The position numbers were made by a program, and so were the translations under genes. Below are positions 1 to 6,865 of a DNA stretch of 22,786 bases, in pieces. Positions within the stretch are counted from its first letter, which is position 1; the number at the start of each line of letters is the position of its first letter. Below the pieces are notes generated by a model. That model saw nothing but the letters and a program-made list of their open reading frames with translations. It was not told where the DNA came from and searched no databases. This DNA comes from RGIG7332 sp045589235. GTDB lineage: Bacteria; Bacillota; Clostridia; Oscillospirales; JAAYXM01. The stretch covers positions 1 to 22,786 of the forward strand of contig JAZNOR010000073.1 in the NCBI GenBank assembly GCA_045589235.1, read 5' to 3'.

Positions 1-181
1 TGTAGAGCTTACCCACAGTGACTTCGATGAAGTATCAGACTATGCAAAAGAGGCAGTAGAAGCCCTTATCAAGTCAGGACTCATCGCAGGTTCAAACGGC
101 AAGATTAATCCTAAGGCTACAGCAACTCGTGCTGAAGTAGCGGTAGTTCTTAGCCGAATCTACGCACTTATCAACAAGTAA
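1..181 (+). CDS. SLH-domain surface protein, C-terminal end (partial)
   Basis: The open frame enters from the left edge and reads in frame from base 2 to a TAA at 179-181, about 59 residues. The residues match the end of an S-layer homology repeat: an aromatic/acidic start, 'AKEAVEALIKSGLIAGS', then the closing 'P-x-ATATRAEVAVVLSRIY' motif with its Thr-Arg-Ala-Glu core. SLH repeats bind pyruvylated secondary cell wall polymers and hold proteins on the outside of Gram-positive cells. Only the last repeat is visible, so the function of the rest of the protein is unknown. A strong terminator follows at once, so this is the last gene of its unit. Confidence 0.85.
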   Translation, partial: VELTHSDFDEVSDYAKEAVEALIKSGLIAGSNGKINPKATATRAEVAVVLSRIYALINK

Positions 182-185
182 TAAT

Positions 186-219
186 AAAAACACCGTGGAA
201 ATTTTCCACGGTGTTTTTT
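186..219 (+). terminator. Intrinsic terminator after the SLH protein
   Basis: A perfect stem pairs AACACCGTGGAA with TTCCACGGTGTT around a 3-nt loop. It is flanked by an A run on the left and a T6 run on the right. The A run could also let it work for the opposing AraC gene, which ends at 276. Confidence 0.9.
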
Positions 220-275
220 GTGTAGTGAAAGCTGAGATATTATGAATTGGTATGCCAAATATTATGGAGAAAAAT

Positions 276-1103
276 TTATTTTCCTACCATTTTTCGATAT
301 TCGCCGGGGGGCATGCCTGTATACCTTTTGAAAAATGCGTTGAAATAGTATTCACTGCTGAAATTCATTTTATCACTTATCTGTTTAAGCGACAGTTCTG
401 TATCTGCAAGTAATGCTTCTATACGTTTTATTCGCTGTGTTTTAATATATTCACCGGGCGGTGTTTCTTCAAAAAGTGACCAAGTACGAGTGAAATGTTT
501 TGTGCATAAACTGCAATGCTCGGCGACCTCCAAAACACTTGGTGAGTGCTCAATATTGTCATCTATATATTGCTTTGCGAGCGCTATCATTGCGTTTTCT
601 TCGCAATGAATTGCCTTTGCCTTTTCCTTATATCCGGACATTCGAAGTGCTAATACAATAGTTTCCAACACACTGTTTTCAATGAGTGCAGATGAAATTT
701 CTTTTTTAAGCGCAACTTCTTTTGCAATAAAAGAGATATTGTTCGCCATACGACAATCCATCTCACTAATAAAGAAATCCTTTTTTAGCTCATTTTTCAT
801 AGTAAAGGTTATAGAATATTTCAGTGTATGTGGCGCAGAATTCAAAACTTTATGCGGTACATTTGGGTAAATCAGAAGAAAGCTTCCTTTTTTCAGCACA
901 TATTCTTTTTCATTAAATTCATAGCTCTGCTCTCCGTCAACAATAATATGCATTTCAAATCCGGTATGGTGATGGGTTTTCTTTGTTATTTGACGCTTAT
1001 CGTGTTCAATTGAAAGCTTCTTGAAATAGCAATTTTCAATGTTTAAAACTCTCATTCCATCAATCGCCGTTGCTTTTTCATTTTGCTTATAAAAGAAAAT
1101 CAT
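276..1103 (-). CDS. AraC-family transcriptional regulator with N-terminal cupin domain
   Basis: A 275-residue protein. The N-terminal half has a cupin-like AraC sensor fold: 'HHHTGFEMHIIVDG' around residues 44-57, then a Gly-Ser-Phe-x-x-x-x-Pro strand and 'VPHKV'. The C-terminal 100 residues hold two helix-turn-helix units: 'VLEVAEHCSLCTKHFTRTW', then 'LKQISDKMNFSSEYYFNAFF' followed by 'KRYTGMPPGEYRK', the usual AraC signature end. The ATG at 1103 is preceded by a strong Shine-Dalgarno (GGGAGGTG; plus-strand 1109-1116) with 5-6 nt spacing. It diverges from the ribokinase/lyase pair with back-to-back promoters, so it most likely controls that pair. The effector is unknown, but AraC proteins of this layout usually bind a sugar or related small molecule. 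The family call is secure; the target is inferred. Confidence 0.93.
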   Translation of the reverse strand: MIFFYKQNEKATAIDGMRVLNIENCYFKKLSIEHDKRQITKKTHHHTGFEMHIIVDGEQSYEFNEKEYVLKKGSFLLIYPNVPHKVLNSAPHTLKYSITFTMKNELKKDFFISEMDCRMANNISFIAKEVALKKEISSALIENSVLETIVLALRMSGYKEKAKAIHCEENAMIALAKQYIDDNIEHSPSVLEVAEHCSLCTKHFTRTWSLFEETPPGEYIKTQRIKRIEALLADTELSLKQISDKMNFSSEYYFNAFFKRYTGMPPGEYRKMVGK

Positions 1104-1124
1104 CTACTCACCTCCCGATAATTT

Positions 1125-1153
1125 ATTATAACTCTATCGAGCATAACTTTCAA
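1125..1153 (-). promoter_or_regulatory. SigA-type promoter of the AraC-family gene
   Basis: On the minus strand the -35 is TTGAAA (1148-1153) and the -10 is TATAAT (1125-1130), with a 17-nt spacer. The start would lie just upstream of the Shine-Dalgarno, giving a very short leader. It faces the rbsK promoter; the 41 bases between the two -35 boxes (1154-1194) are the obvious place for an operator. Confidence 0.75.
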
Positions 1154-1194
1154 CTAAATGTCTCAAAATCATAAATTTACGTCGCAAAGTCACA

Positions 1195-1223
1195 TTGAAA
1201 CAAAAACAAATAACAATTATACT
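1195..1223 (+). promoter_or_regulatory. SigA-type promoter of the kinase/lyase pair
   Basis: TTGAAA at 1195-1200 and TATACT at 1218-1223 are separated by 17 nt, about 37 nt before the chosen ATG at 1261. It is arranged back to back with the AraC promoter. Confidence 0.75.
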
Positions 1224-1260
1224 GTAATAGTACGAGTATAGTTGTTAAGAGGTTTTGAGT

Positions 1261-2214
1261 ATGATTGATTGTCCTAAAATTTTGGTTGTCGGTAGCCTTA
1301 ATATGGATCTTGTTTTTACTACCGAGCGCTTTCCTCAAGTCGGTGAAACGGTTATGGGGAGCTCGTTTAATACTGCAATTGGAGGCAAAGGTTCGAACCA
1401 GGCAGTGCAGGCAGCCCGTCTTGGAGCCAAGGTGACAATGGTCGGCAAGGTAGGTCGGGATAGCTATGGCGAAACGATAGTGAATGCTGTGTCAAACGAA
1501 GGTGTTGACACGCGTAATGTTTTTGTAAGTGAATCTGCACCGACCGCCGTTGTTGATATTCAAATTGAGAAAAATGAGAACAGAACAAACAACCGAATTT
1601 GCGTAGTTCCGGGCGCTAATATGGATATAACCTTTGATGACATAGCTTTTCTTAAAGAAGACATTAAAGCTTATGATATGGTAATGCTTCAGCTTGAAAT
1701 TCCAATGGAAATTAACCTTGCTGTTGCGAGATTCGCAAAAGCCAAAGGAATTCCAGTAATGCTGAATTCAGCACCGTATGCACCTCTGCCCGATGAGCTT
1801 TTGCAGCTTATTACATATATTTCACCAAACGAGCACGAAGCTGCGGAAATCGCAAAAATGCAGGTTTGTGATGTAAAAACAGCCGAGCTTGCAGCGCGAA
1901 AAATTATGTCTCTCGGCGTTTCCAATGTTATTATAACGCTCGGCAAAGCTGGCGCTGTTTTGGTTGATGAAAACGAGACGGTTTTCTCGCCTGCTGTTGA
2001 AGGAGTTTCTGCAGTTGATCCGACTGCCGCAGGCGATAGTTTTGTCAGTGCTTTTTGCACGGCAATCTGCTCGGGTCTGGATAAGAAAAAAGCAATGGAG
2101 TTTGCAAACAACACCGCAGCAATTACAGTAACAAGGCTCGGTGCAATGCCAAGTCTACCAACAATTGACGAAGTTTATAATGCATATAAAAAGAGGGGTT
2201 TAAAATGGAAATAA
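1261..2214 (+). CDS. rbsK: Ribokinase-like PfkB-family carbohydrate kinase
   Basis: A cytoplasmic ATP-dependent sugar kinase of the PfkB family, 317 residues. The N-terminal signature 'VVGSLNMDLVF...P..GETV.G' and the 'GGKGSNQAVQAARLGA' loop are typical of ribokinases. Later come 'NSAPYAPLPDELL...SPNEHEAAEI' and the anion-hole/catalytic motif 'DPTAAGDSFVSAF', where the Asp of GD is the base that activates the sugar hydroxyl. The frame also opens at a TTG (1255), but the AAGAGG site at 1247-1252 is correctly spaced (8 nt) only for the ATG at 1261. The stop overlaps the next gene by 10 nt, so the two are co-translated. Ribokinase is the best family match. Pairing with an aldolase-superfamily lyase rather than a ribose transporter leaves the true substrate open; a keto-deoxy sugar acid or another sugar is possible. 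Confidence 0.88.
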   Translation: MIDCPKILVVGSLNMDLVFTTERFPQVGETVMGSSFNTAIGGKGSNQAVQAARLGAKVTMVGKVGRDSYGETIVNAVSNEGVDTRNVFVSESAPTAVVDIQIEKNENRTNNRICVVPGANMDITFDDIAFLKEDIKAYDMVMLQLEIPMEINLAVARFAKAKGIPVMLNSAPYAPLPDELLQLITYISPNEHEAAEIAKMQVCDVKTAELAARKIMSLGVSNVIITLGKAGAVLVDENETVFSPAVEGVSAVDPTAAGDSFVSAFCTAICSGLDKKKAMEFANNTAAITVTRLGAMPSLPTIDEVYNAYKKRGLKWK

Positions 2215-3128
2215 TTACAACAATGATAACACCATATAAAAAAGACGGCTCGGTTGATTACGATACTGCAGAAAAGTATGTGGACTGGTACTATGAAAAC
2301 GGGCTTGACGGAATTTTTGCCATCTGCCAGTCAAGCGAGATTTTTTATCTTACCCTTGAAGAGCGTGTAGAGCTTAATCGCAGAGTTTATGCTCGCGCAA
2401 AAGAGCTTGAAAAAAAGAACGGACGTAAGTTTACCGTAGTATCATCAGGTCATATATCGGATAGCTTTGAGGATCAGGTAAAAGAGCTAAATGCAATTTG
2501 CGATTCAGGCACGGATGCACTCATTTTAATAACTAACCGTTTGGATGTAAATAACGAAGGCGACGATGTGTTTATTAAAAATGCAGAAAAGCTTCTTTCT
2601 GAGCTTCCGAGTGATGTAAAGCTCGGTCTCTATGAGTGTCCGCATCCATACAAGCGCCTTGTGACACCGAAAATTTTAGATTGGTGCATGAGCACAGGTC
2701 GTTTTACTTATATGAAGGATACCTGTTGCGATGCGGTTGTCATTCGAGAGCGTGTGCAACAGCTAAAGGGTAGTGGTTTTAAGCTTTTAAATGCAAATTG
2801 CCAGACCTTTCTTGAGTCTATGCGCGATGGTGGCGACGGCTATTGTGGGATTATGTGTAATTTCCACCCGAAGCTTTATGCGTGGATGGGCAAAAACCTT
2901 AACAGTGACAAAGCAGATTTAGTCCAGTCTGTTATCGGAATCTTTGGCTTTACCGAGGTTGGCCTGCCATATCCGCGCACCGCTAAATATCATATGAATT
3001 TATGCGGTATCCCAACCGAGGATATTACGAGAAATCCTGCGGCAGGACCTCTCACCGACTATGCAAAAAGTTGCATGAAGCAAATGAAGCTCGCAACGGA
3101 TTATCTTGAAAAAACTCTTGATATATGA
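2205..3128 (+). CDS. DapA/NanA-superfamily aldolase (dihydrodipicolinate synthase family)
   Basis: A 307-residue (beta/alpha)8 class I lyase-type protein. The Schiff-base Lys is K171 in 'FTYMKDTCCD', and the catalytic Tyr is Y143 in 'LGLYECPHPY', the same spacing as in DapA and NanA. The usual Gly-Thr-Thr-Gly-Glu substrate loop is replaced by 'ICQSSEIFYLTLEER', so it is probably not a true lysine-pathway DapA. Enzymes of this superfamily condense or split pyruvate and an aldehyde. The start is the ATG at 2205 with an AGAGGGG ribosome site inside the upstream gene; the genes overlap by 10 nt. Coupling to a PfkB kinase and a divergent AraC regulator suggests sugar or sugar-acid breakdown. The substrate is inferred, not shown. 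Confidence 0.85.
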   Translation: MEIITTMITPYKKDGSVDYDTAEKYVDWYYENGLDGIFAICQSSEIFYLTLEERVELNRRVYARAKELEKKNGRKFTVVSSGHISDSFEDQVKELNAICDSGTDALILITNRLDVNNEGDDVFIKNAEKLLSELPSDVKLGLYECPHPYKRLVTPKILDWCMSTGRFTYMKDTCCDAVVIRERVQQLKGSGFKLLNANCQTFLESMRDGGDGYCGIMCNFHPKLYAWMGKNLNSDKADLVQSVIGIFGFTEVGLPYPRTAKYHMNLCGIPTEDITRNPAAGPLTDYAKSCMKQMKLATDYLEKTLDI

Positions 3129-3288
3129 AAAAATTTGCTTTATAATATCACTGAATCACAGGAAGTGATAGCTTGTTAAAATTAAAGAGAGTATGTTTTC
3201 GGTGTTGGTCGGTTGACTCGTCGGTTTTTGAATATCGATGCACGACCTGGCGACTATGTCGATTTTAAGTCGTGTTTCAATGTATCTC
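3129..3288 (+). other. Gene-free, hairpin-rich stretch before the tRNA fragment
   Basis: No coding frame is supported here. A 7-bp hairpin (TATCACT 3146-3152 with AGTGATA 3164-3170, 11-nt loop) follows the lyase gene but has no U run, so it is a poor terminator. A second nested structure pairs CACGAC (3241-3246) with GTCGTG (about 3269-3274), enclosing an inner CGAC/GTCG hairpin. A 7-nt direct repeat GTCGGTT occurs twice near 3208-3226. The string CTCGTCGG near 3217-3224 resembles the end of a tRNA-fMet 5' half, but no matching acceptor strand precedes it. Confidence 0.4.
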
Positions 3289-3333
<45 letters not shown>

Positions 3334-3339
3334 TAAAAT

Positions 3340-3374
3340 AAGACCGAACACATTGTGCTCGGTCTTGTTTTTTT
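3340..3374 (+). terminator. Intrinsic terminator directly after the tRNA fragment
   Basis: AAGACCGA pairs with TCGGTCTT, with a further CAC/GTG helix inside. A T7 run follows at 3368-3374. It starts 7 nt after the CCA, consistent with the native end of a tRNA transcript. Confidence 0.85.
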
Positions 3375-3396
3375 AAAAACTTTAGGAGAATGAAAA

Positions 3397-3597
3397 ATGG
3401 AAAAGCTTGTTAAAAGAATAAACGAACTTGCAGCAAAAGCAAAAGCGCAGGGTTTAAGTGATGAAGAAAAGAATGAACAAACTGCACTCAGGCAGGAATA
3501 TATTAAAAAATTCCGTCAAGGCATGGAAAACACTCTTAGCAACGTCTATATTGTAGATGAAAACGGCAACAAGAAAAAAGTTGAAAAGAAAAAATAA
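3397..3597 (+). CDS. DUF896 (UPF0291, YnzC-like) small protein
   Basis: A 66-residue, highly charged cytoplasmic protein. It matches the DUF896 pattern: an N-terminal 'INELAAKAKAQGLSDEEKNEQ', then 'LRQEYIKKFRQGMENTLSNVYIVDENGN', ending in a Lys-rich tail. These proteins form a short helical hairpin; their role is not established, although in Bacillus a relative lies near the SOS gene yneA. The ATG at 3397 follows AGGAG (3384-3388) with 8-nt spacing. The stop codon lies inside the stem of the downstream terminator. It is monocistronic between two terminators, and I see no convincing promoter in the 22 bases between the upstream terminator and the ATG. Confidence 0.88.
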   Translation: MEKLVKRINELAAKAKAQGLSDEEKNEQTALRQEYIKKFRQGMENTLSNVYIVDENGNKKKVEKKK

Positions 3598-3630
3598 CGG
3601 TCACGATTGTGACCGTTATTTCTATTTTTT
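3593..3630. terminator. Bidirectional terminator between convergent genes
   Basis: A perfect 12-bp stem (3593-3604 with 3609-3620) closes a GATT loop. T-rich sequence follows on the plus strand. An A-rich stretch to the left gives a U run for the minus-strand transcript. It serves both the DUF896 gene and the FIST-like gene, which ends at 3622. Confidence 0.92.
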
Positions 3631-4470
3631 CACTATTTTTAATTTTGATAACATTAAGTTTCCAAAGTCTGAGTGCCCGCTTTCCGTTGTGCATACCTCG
3701 CCAAACATAAAAAGACCGAGACCATCTGATTTTATGCCGTGTTCAAGTGTGCCCTTGAGTCCTGCGCAACCAAAAATAATGGCGTCTTTATCATCGTAGA
3801 ATTTTGCAATTCTCTCCTGCGCCTTGTCGGAGGGAAGATAGCGTAAGAACATTTTTTCATTTACATCACGACCTGAGAAAAGTCTGCCGTCTTTTACTGA
3901 TAAGTGGGCATTGATTCCGTGCTCATCGGTTAGAGTAAGATGTTCAAAATCGCTCTCGGCAACACCGAGCTTTTTCTTTTCGCTATTAAACCAGGAAATA
4001 GCATCAACACCGTCTATTTTATCAATATATCTGTTGGTAAAAGAAATTTTATGCTCGCCTAAAATATCATAATGGACGTTTTCACAAATTGCAGTAAATT
4101 CAAAGCGGTCATCATCAATCAAGAACAGAGCTACTTGATTGCGACCATAAAGCAGAGCGCTCTCGCCCGTTTTCGGATCCATTGCAGCAGCACCGCCGAC
4201 AAATGGAATCGCAAGTTTTGCGCAAAGCTTTTTCATAAATTCATTTTCTCCACCTGCGTTGCCGAAGAGAACAATGCCTGCTTTGAAATTACCGCTTGGA
4301 ATTTTATTTAAGCACTCATCATACGTGCCACAAAGAGCAACGCCTGAAATGTCTTCTGGATATAGAAATGAGCGATGTGCGGTTTCATCTTCAAATCCTG
4401 CAAAGCCGAATGTGGCTGCGCCAAATTCTTTAACATCACGATATGATGGTGTGTAAAAACATAATTTCAT
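3622..4470 (-). CDS. FIST-domain-like protein (putative sensor/ligand-binding)
   Basis: A 282-residue protein without signal peptide or membrane segments. The C-terminal end 'DAIIFGCAGLKGTLEHGIKSDGLGLFMFGEVCTTESGHSDFGNLMLS' fits the close of a FIST C domain: a 'CAG' strand, then 'G..mFGE', then a short loop and a hydrophobic strand. The N-terminal half, with 'AGIVLFGNAGGENEFMKKL' and 'VGGAAAMDPKTGESALLYGR', fits FIST N. FIST domains are thought to bind small ligands and usually sit next to signalling modules; here the protein stands alone. A GTG nine bases upstream (4479) also opens the frame, but the AAAGGAAG site (plus-strand 4479-4486) is spaced 8 nt from the ATG at 4470. The family call rests on pattern memory only and is moderate. 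Confidence 0.6.
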   Translation of the reverse strand: MKLCFYTPSYRDVKEFGAATFGFAGFEDETAHRSFLYPEDISGVALCGTYDECLNKIPSGNFKAGIVLFGNAGGENEFMKKLCAKLAIPFVGGAAAMDPKTGESALLYGRNQVALFLIDDDRFEFTAICENVHYDILGEHKISFTNRYIDKIDGVDAISWFNSEKKKLGVAESDFEHLTLTDEHGINAHLSVKDGRLFSGRDVNEKMFLRYLPSDKAQERIAKFYDDKDAIIFGCAGLKGTLEHGIKSDGLGLFMFGEVCTTESGHSDFGNLMLSKLKIVKK

Positions 4471-4492
4471 AATAAACACTTCCTTTGACTAA

Positions 4493-4521
4493 AGTATATA
4501 ATATTCAATTTAAAATGTAAA
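4493..4521 (-). promoter_or_regulatory. SigA-type promoter of the FIST-like gene
   Basis: On the minus strand TTTACA (4516-4521) and TATACT (4493-4498) are separated by 17 nt, just upstream of the ribosome site. Confidence 0.65.
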
Positions 4522-4585
4522 GGAATAAATTGGTTGTCAGATGCTAATGTCGTCGGATTTTATGTCTGAATTTGTCATAAACTGT

Positions 4586-4614
4586 TTGCAAAAGTAAAAT
4601 ATATGTGATAAAAT
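4586..4614 (+). promoter_or_regulatory. SigA-type promoter of the uracil salvage operon
   Basis: TTGCAA (4586-4591) and TAAAAT (4609-4614) have a 17-nt spacer. The leader to the ATG is only about 45 nt. I see no PyrR-type attenuator hairpins in it. Confidence 0.65.
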
Positions 4615-4664
4615 GAAATTCAAAGAGGTTTTTATCTCAAAAAACATTATGGGGGTAATCTTTT

Positions 4665-6125
4665 ATGAGCAGAAAACTGGTTTATGACATTCACGACAAG
4701 CCAAAGTTCGGTCACCTTATAGTGCTTGCAATTCAGCAGGTGCTCGCAATTTTGGCGGCAACAATCGCAGTGCCGACGATTATCGGACTTCCAACTCAGA
4801 TTCCGGCAGCTATTTTGGGCGCAGGTATCGGTACTTTGGTATATCAGCTCTTTACAAAGTTTAAGAGCCCGGTATTCCTCGGCAGTTCTTTTGCATTCCT
4901 TTCATCGCTTTTCGTTGCGGTAGCATACGGATATTGCGGTATTATTTTAGGCTCAATCGTCGCAGGTCTTGTTTATGTACTTATCGCAATAATCATTCAC
5001 TTTACCGGAACAAATTGGGTTGATAAGCTTATGCCTCCGGTTATCATCGGCCCGACCGTTGCACTTATCGGTTTATCACTTGCAGGTAGTGCAATGGGCG
5101 ATATTGTAAAGGCTAATTCATCTGTTTTATATGGCGGAAATAACTTGGTTGCTCTCCTTTGCGGTTTAGTTGCTTTCTTTACAATTGTAATTTGCGCAAC
5201 TCAGAAGAAGAAAAAGATGCCGCGCCTTATTCCGTTTATTATCGGTATTGCGGCAGGTTATGTAGCAGCTGCAATCTTTACATTCATCGGTATGGCTACA
5301 AAGTGTGATTATTTAATGATTATAAACTTCCAGCCAATTATTGATAATTTCTACACAGCAGACGGTGCATTCAGAGGAATTACCGCATTTGTTGACTATC
5401 CGCGCTTTGCACTTATTGAAGGTATAAAGGAGCTTATGTCAGGCAATATGTCTGAGGCTATCTTAAAGGCTAATCCGAATGCAACTCTTCTCAATGCAGG
5501 CGGCATTGTTGAAGTTATCATTGCGTTCTTACCGGTTGCGCTTGTTGTTTTTGCAGAGCATATCGCAGACCACAAGAACTTATCATCAATTATCGGTCAT
5601 GACCTCATTAAGGAGCCGGGTCTTAAGGCAACATTACTTGGTGACGGTGTTGGTTCAATTGCGGGAACAATTTTTGGTATCTGCCCGAACACAACATACG
5701 GCGAGAGTGTTGGCTGTGTTGCTATCACAAGAAACGCATCGGTTATTACAATCACAGTAACTGCGTTTATGTGCATTGCGCTTTCATTCTTAAGTCCGCT
5801 TATGGCACTTTTACAGACAATTCCGTCTTGCGTAATGGGTGGCGTTTGCCTCACATTGTACGGATTCATTGCAGTTTCAGGTCTTAAGATGTTTAAGAAC
5901 TTAGATTTAGACGATAATAAAAATCTGTTTGTTGTTGCTTCAATTTTAATTTCGGGTATCGGCGGTCTCGCTATCCAGATTCCGTATGCACTCGATGAAA
6001 TCGGCGCAGTAGCTAAGACTATTCAGATTACTCCGATTGCAACAGCACTTATCATCGGTATCATAACAAATGCAATTCTCTCAAAGGTAGAGAAGGGCAA
6101 GGCTGAAAACGAAGAAGAGGATTAA
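4665..6125 (+). CDS. uraA: Uracil permease, NCS2 family (UraA/PyrP-type)
   Basis: A 486-residue polytopic membrane protein of the nucleobase-cation symporter 2 family, taking up uracil by proton symport. It opens with 'KLVYDIHDKPKFGHLIVLAIQQVLAILAATIAVP', the usual UraA start. Further marks are 'SPVFLGSSFAFLS', 'MPPVIIGPTVALIGLSLA', the substrate-site segment 'IIAFLPVALVVFAEHIADH' with its conserved Glu, and 'GICPNTTYGESVG'. Roughly a dozen hydrophobic segments are evident. It is a little longer than typical UraA; the extra length lies mostly between the mid-protein helices. GGGGGT (4651-4656) is the ribosome site. The stop is followed after one base by the upp start, and transporter plus phosphoribosyltransferase form a complete uracil salvage unit. 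Confidence 0.95.
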   Translation: MSRKLVYDIHDKPKFGHLIVLAIQQVLAILAATIAVPTIIGLPTQIPAAILGAGIGTLVYQLFTKFKSPVFLGSSFAFLSSLFVAVAYGYCGIILGSIVAGLVYVLIAIIIHFTGTNWVDKLMPPVIIGPTVALIGLSLAGSAMGDIVKANSSVLYGGNNLVALLCGLVAFFTIVICATQKKKKMPRLIPFIIGIAAGYVAAAIFTFIGMATKCDYLMIINFQPIIDNFYTADGAFRGITAFVDYPRFALIEGIKELMSGNMSEAILKANPNATLLNAGGIVEVIIAFLPVALVVFAEHIADHKNLSSIIGHDLIKEPGLKATLLGDGVGSIAGTIFGICPNTTYGESVGCVAITRNASVITITVTAFMCIALSFLSPLMALLQTIPSCVMGGVCLTLYGFIAVSGLKMFKNLDLDDNKNLFVVASILISGIGGLAIQIPYALDEIGAVAKTIQITPIATALIIGIITNAILSKVEKGKAENEEED

Positions 6126-6126
6126 A

Positions 6127-6768
6127 ATGAAACAGTACAGTAACGTAACAATTCTTAATCATCCGCTTGTAAATCATAAAATTGCACTTTTGCGTGATGA
6201 AAGCACGAGTATGAAAGAGTTCCGCGAGCTGATTGAAGAAATCGCAACACTTATGACCTTTGAAGCGCTTAAAGACGGCGCTCCGCAGGAAACTCGCGAG
6301 GTTAAAACTCCGCTTGAAACCTGCACGCAGACGGTTATTTGCGACGGCTCAGTTGTTATCGTTCCGATACTTCGCGCAGGTCTTGGCATGGTTAACGGTG
6401 TCCATGTTCTTTTCCCGTCAGCTAAGGTGGGTCATATCGGTCTTTATCGCAATGAGGAAACTTTAGAGCCACAGGAGTATTACTGCAAATTACCGGAAGG
6501 TATTGAAGATAAGCTTGTGCTTTTGGTTGACCCGATGCTTGCAACGGGCGGCAGTGCATGCGATGCAATTACTATGCTTAAAAAGCGTGGCTGCAAGAAT
6601 ATTAAGTTCATGGCAGTAATCGGCGCTCCAGAGGGTGTTGAGCGTGTTGCAGAGGCACACCCCGATGTGCACATTTATGTTTCAACACTCGACCGTTGCC
6701 TTAATGAGAATGGATATATTCTTCCGGGTCTCGGTGATGCAGGAGACCGTTTATTTGGCACAAAATAG
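6127..6768 (+). CDS. upp: Uracil phosphoribosyltransferase
   Basis: A 213-residue cytosolic enzyme converting uracil plus PRPP to UMP. The PRPP-binding motif 'LLVDPMLATGGSACDAI' and the uracil-binding C-terminus 'ENGYILPGLGDAGDRLFGTK' are both intact. 'VPILRAGLGMVNG' is the other conserved loop. Length is normal for the family (about 208-215). AGAGG at 6116-6120 is the ribosome site inside the end of uraA. One base separates the genes, so they are one transcript closed by the terminator at 6785. Confidence 0.97.
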   Translation: MKQYSNVTILNHPLVNHKIALLRDESTSMKEFRELIEEIATLMTFEALKDGAPQETREVKTPLETCTQTVICDGSVVIVPILRAGLGMVNGVHVLFPSAKVGHIGLYRNEETLEPQEYYCKLPEGIEDKLVLLVDPMLATGGSACDAITMLKKRGCKNIKFMAVIGAPEGVERVAEAHPDVHIYVSTLDRCLNENGYILPGLGDAGDRLFGTK

Positions 6769-6784
6769 ATAAAATAATTACACG

Positions 6785-6813
6785 AAAAGGCAACTATCAT
6801 AGTTGCCTTTTTC
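6785..6813 (+). terminator. Intrinsic terminator after upp
   Basis: AAAAGGCAACTA pairs perfectly with TAGTTGCCTTTT around a TCA loop, followed by T residues. Confidence 0.9.
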
Positions 6814-6865
6814 TGTTTCATATAGTAAAATTAAACTTAAAGATTTTTATATGGAGATGGGAAAT

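Noticed and set aside
1255..1260. TTG start for the ribokinase-like gene
   Set aside because: It lies only 2 nt from the AAGAGG site; the ATG at 1261 has proper spacing.
3146..3170. Terminator after the kinase/lyase pair
   Set aside because: A 7-bp stem is present, but the loop is large and no U run follows, so it is kept only as a possible hairpin.
4545..4596. Short frame beginning ATG TCG TCG upstream of uraA
   Set aside because: It lies mostly upstream of the predicted promoter, has no ribosome site and shows no unusual composition.
4615..4664. PyrR-type or other riboswitch attenuator before uraA
   Set aside because: The leader is only about 45 nt and has no terminator hairpin or PyrR-binding loop.
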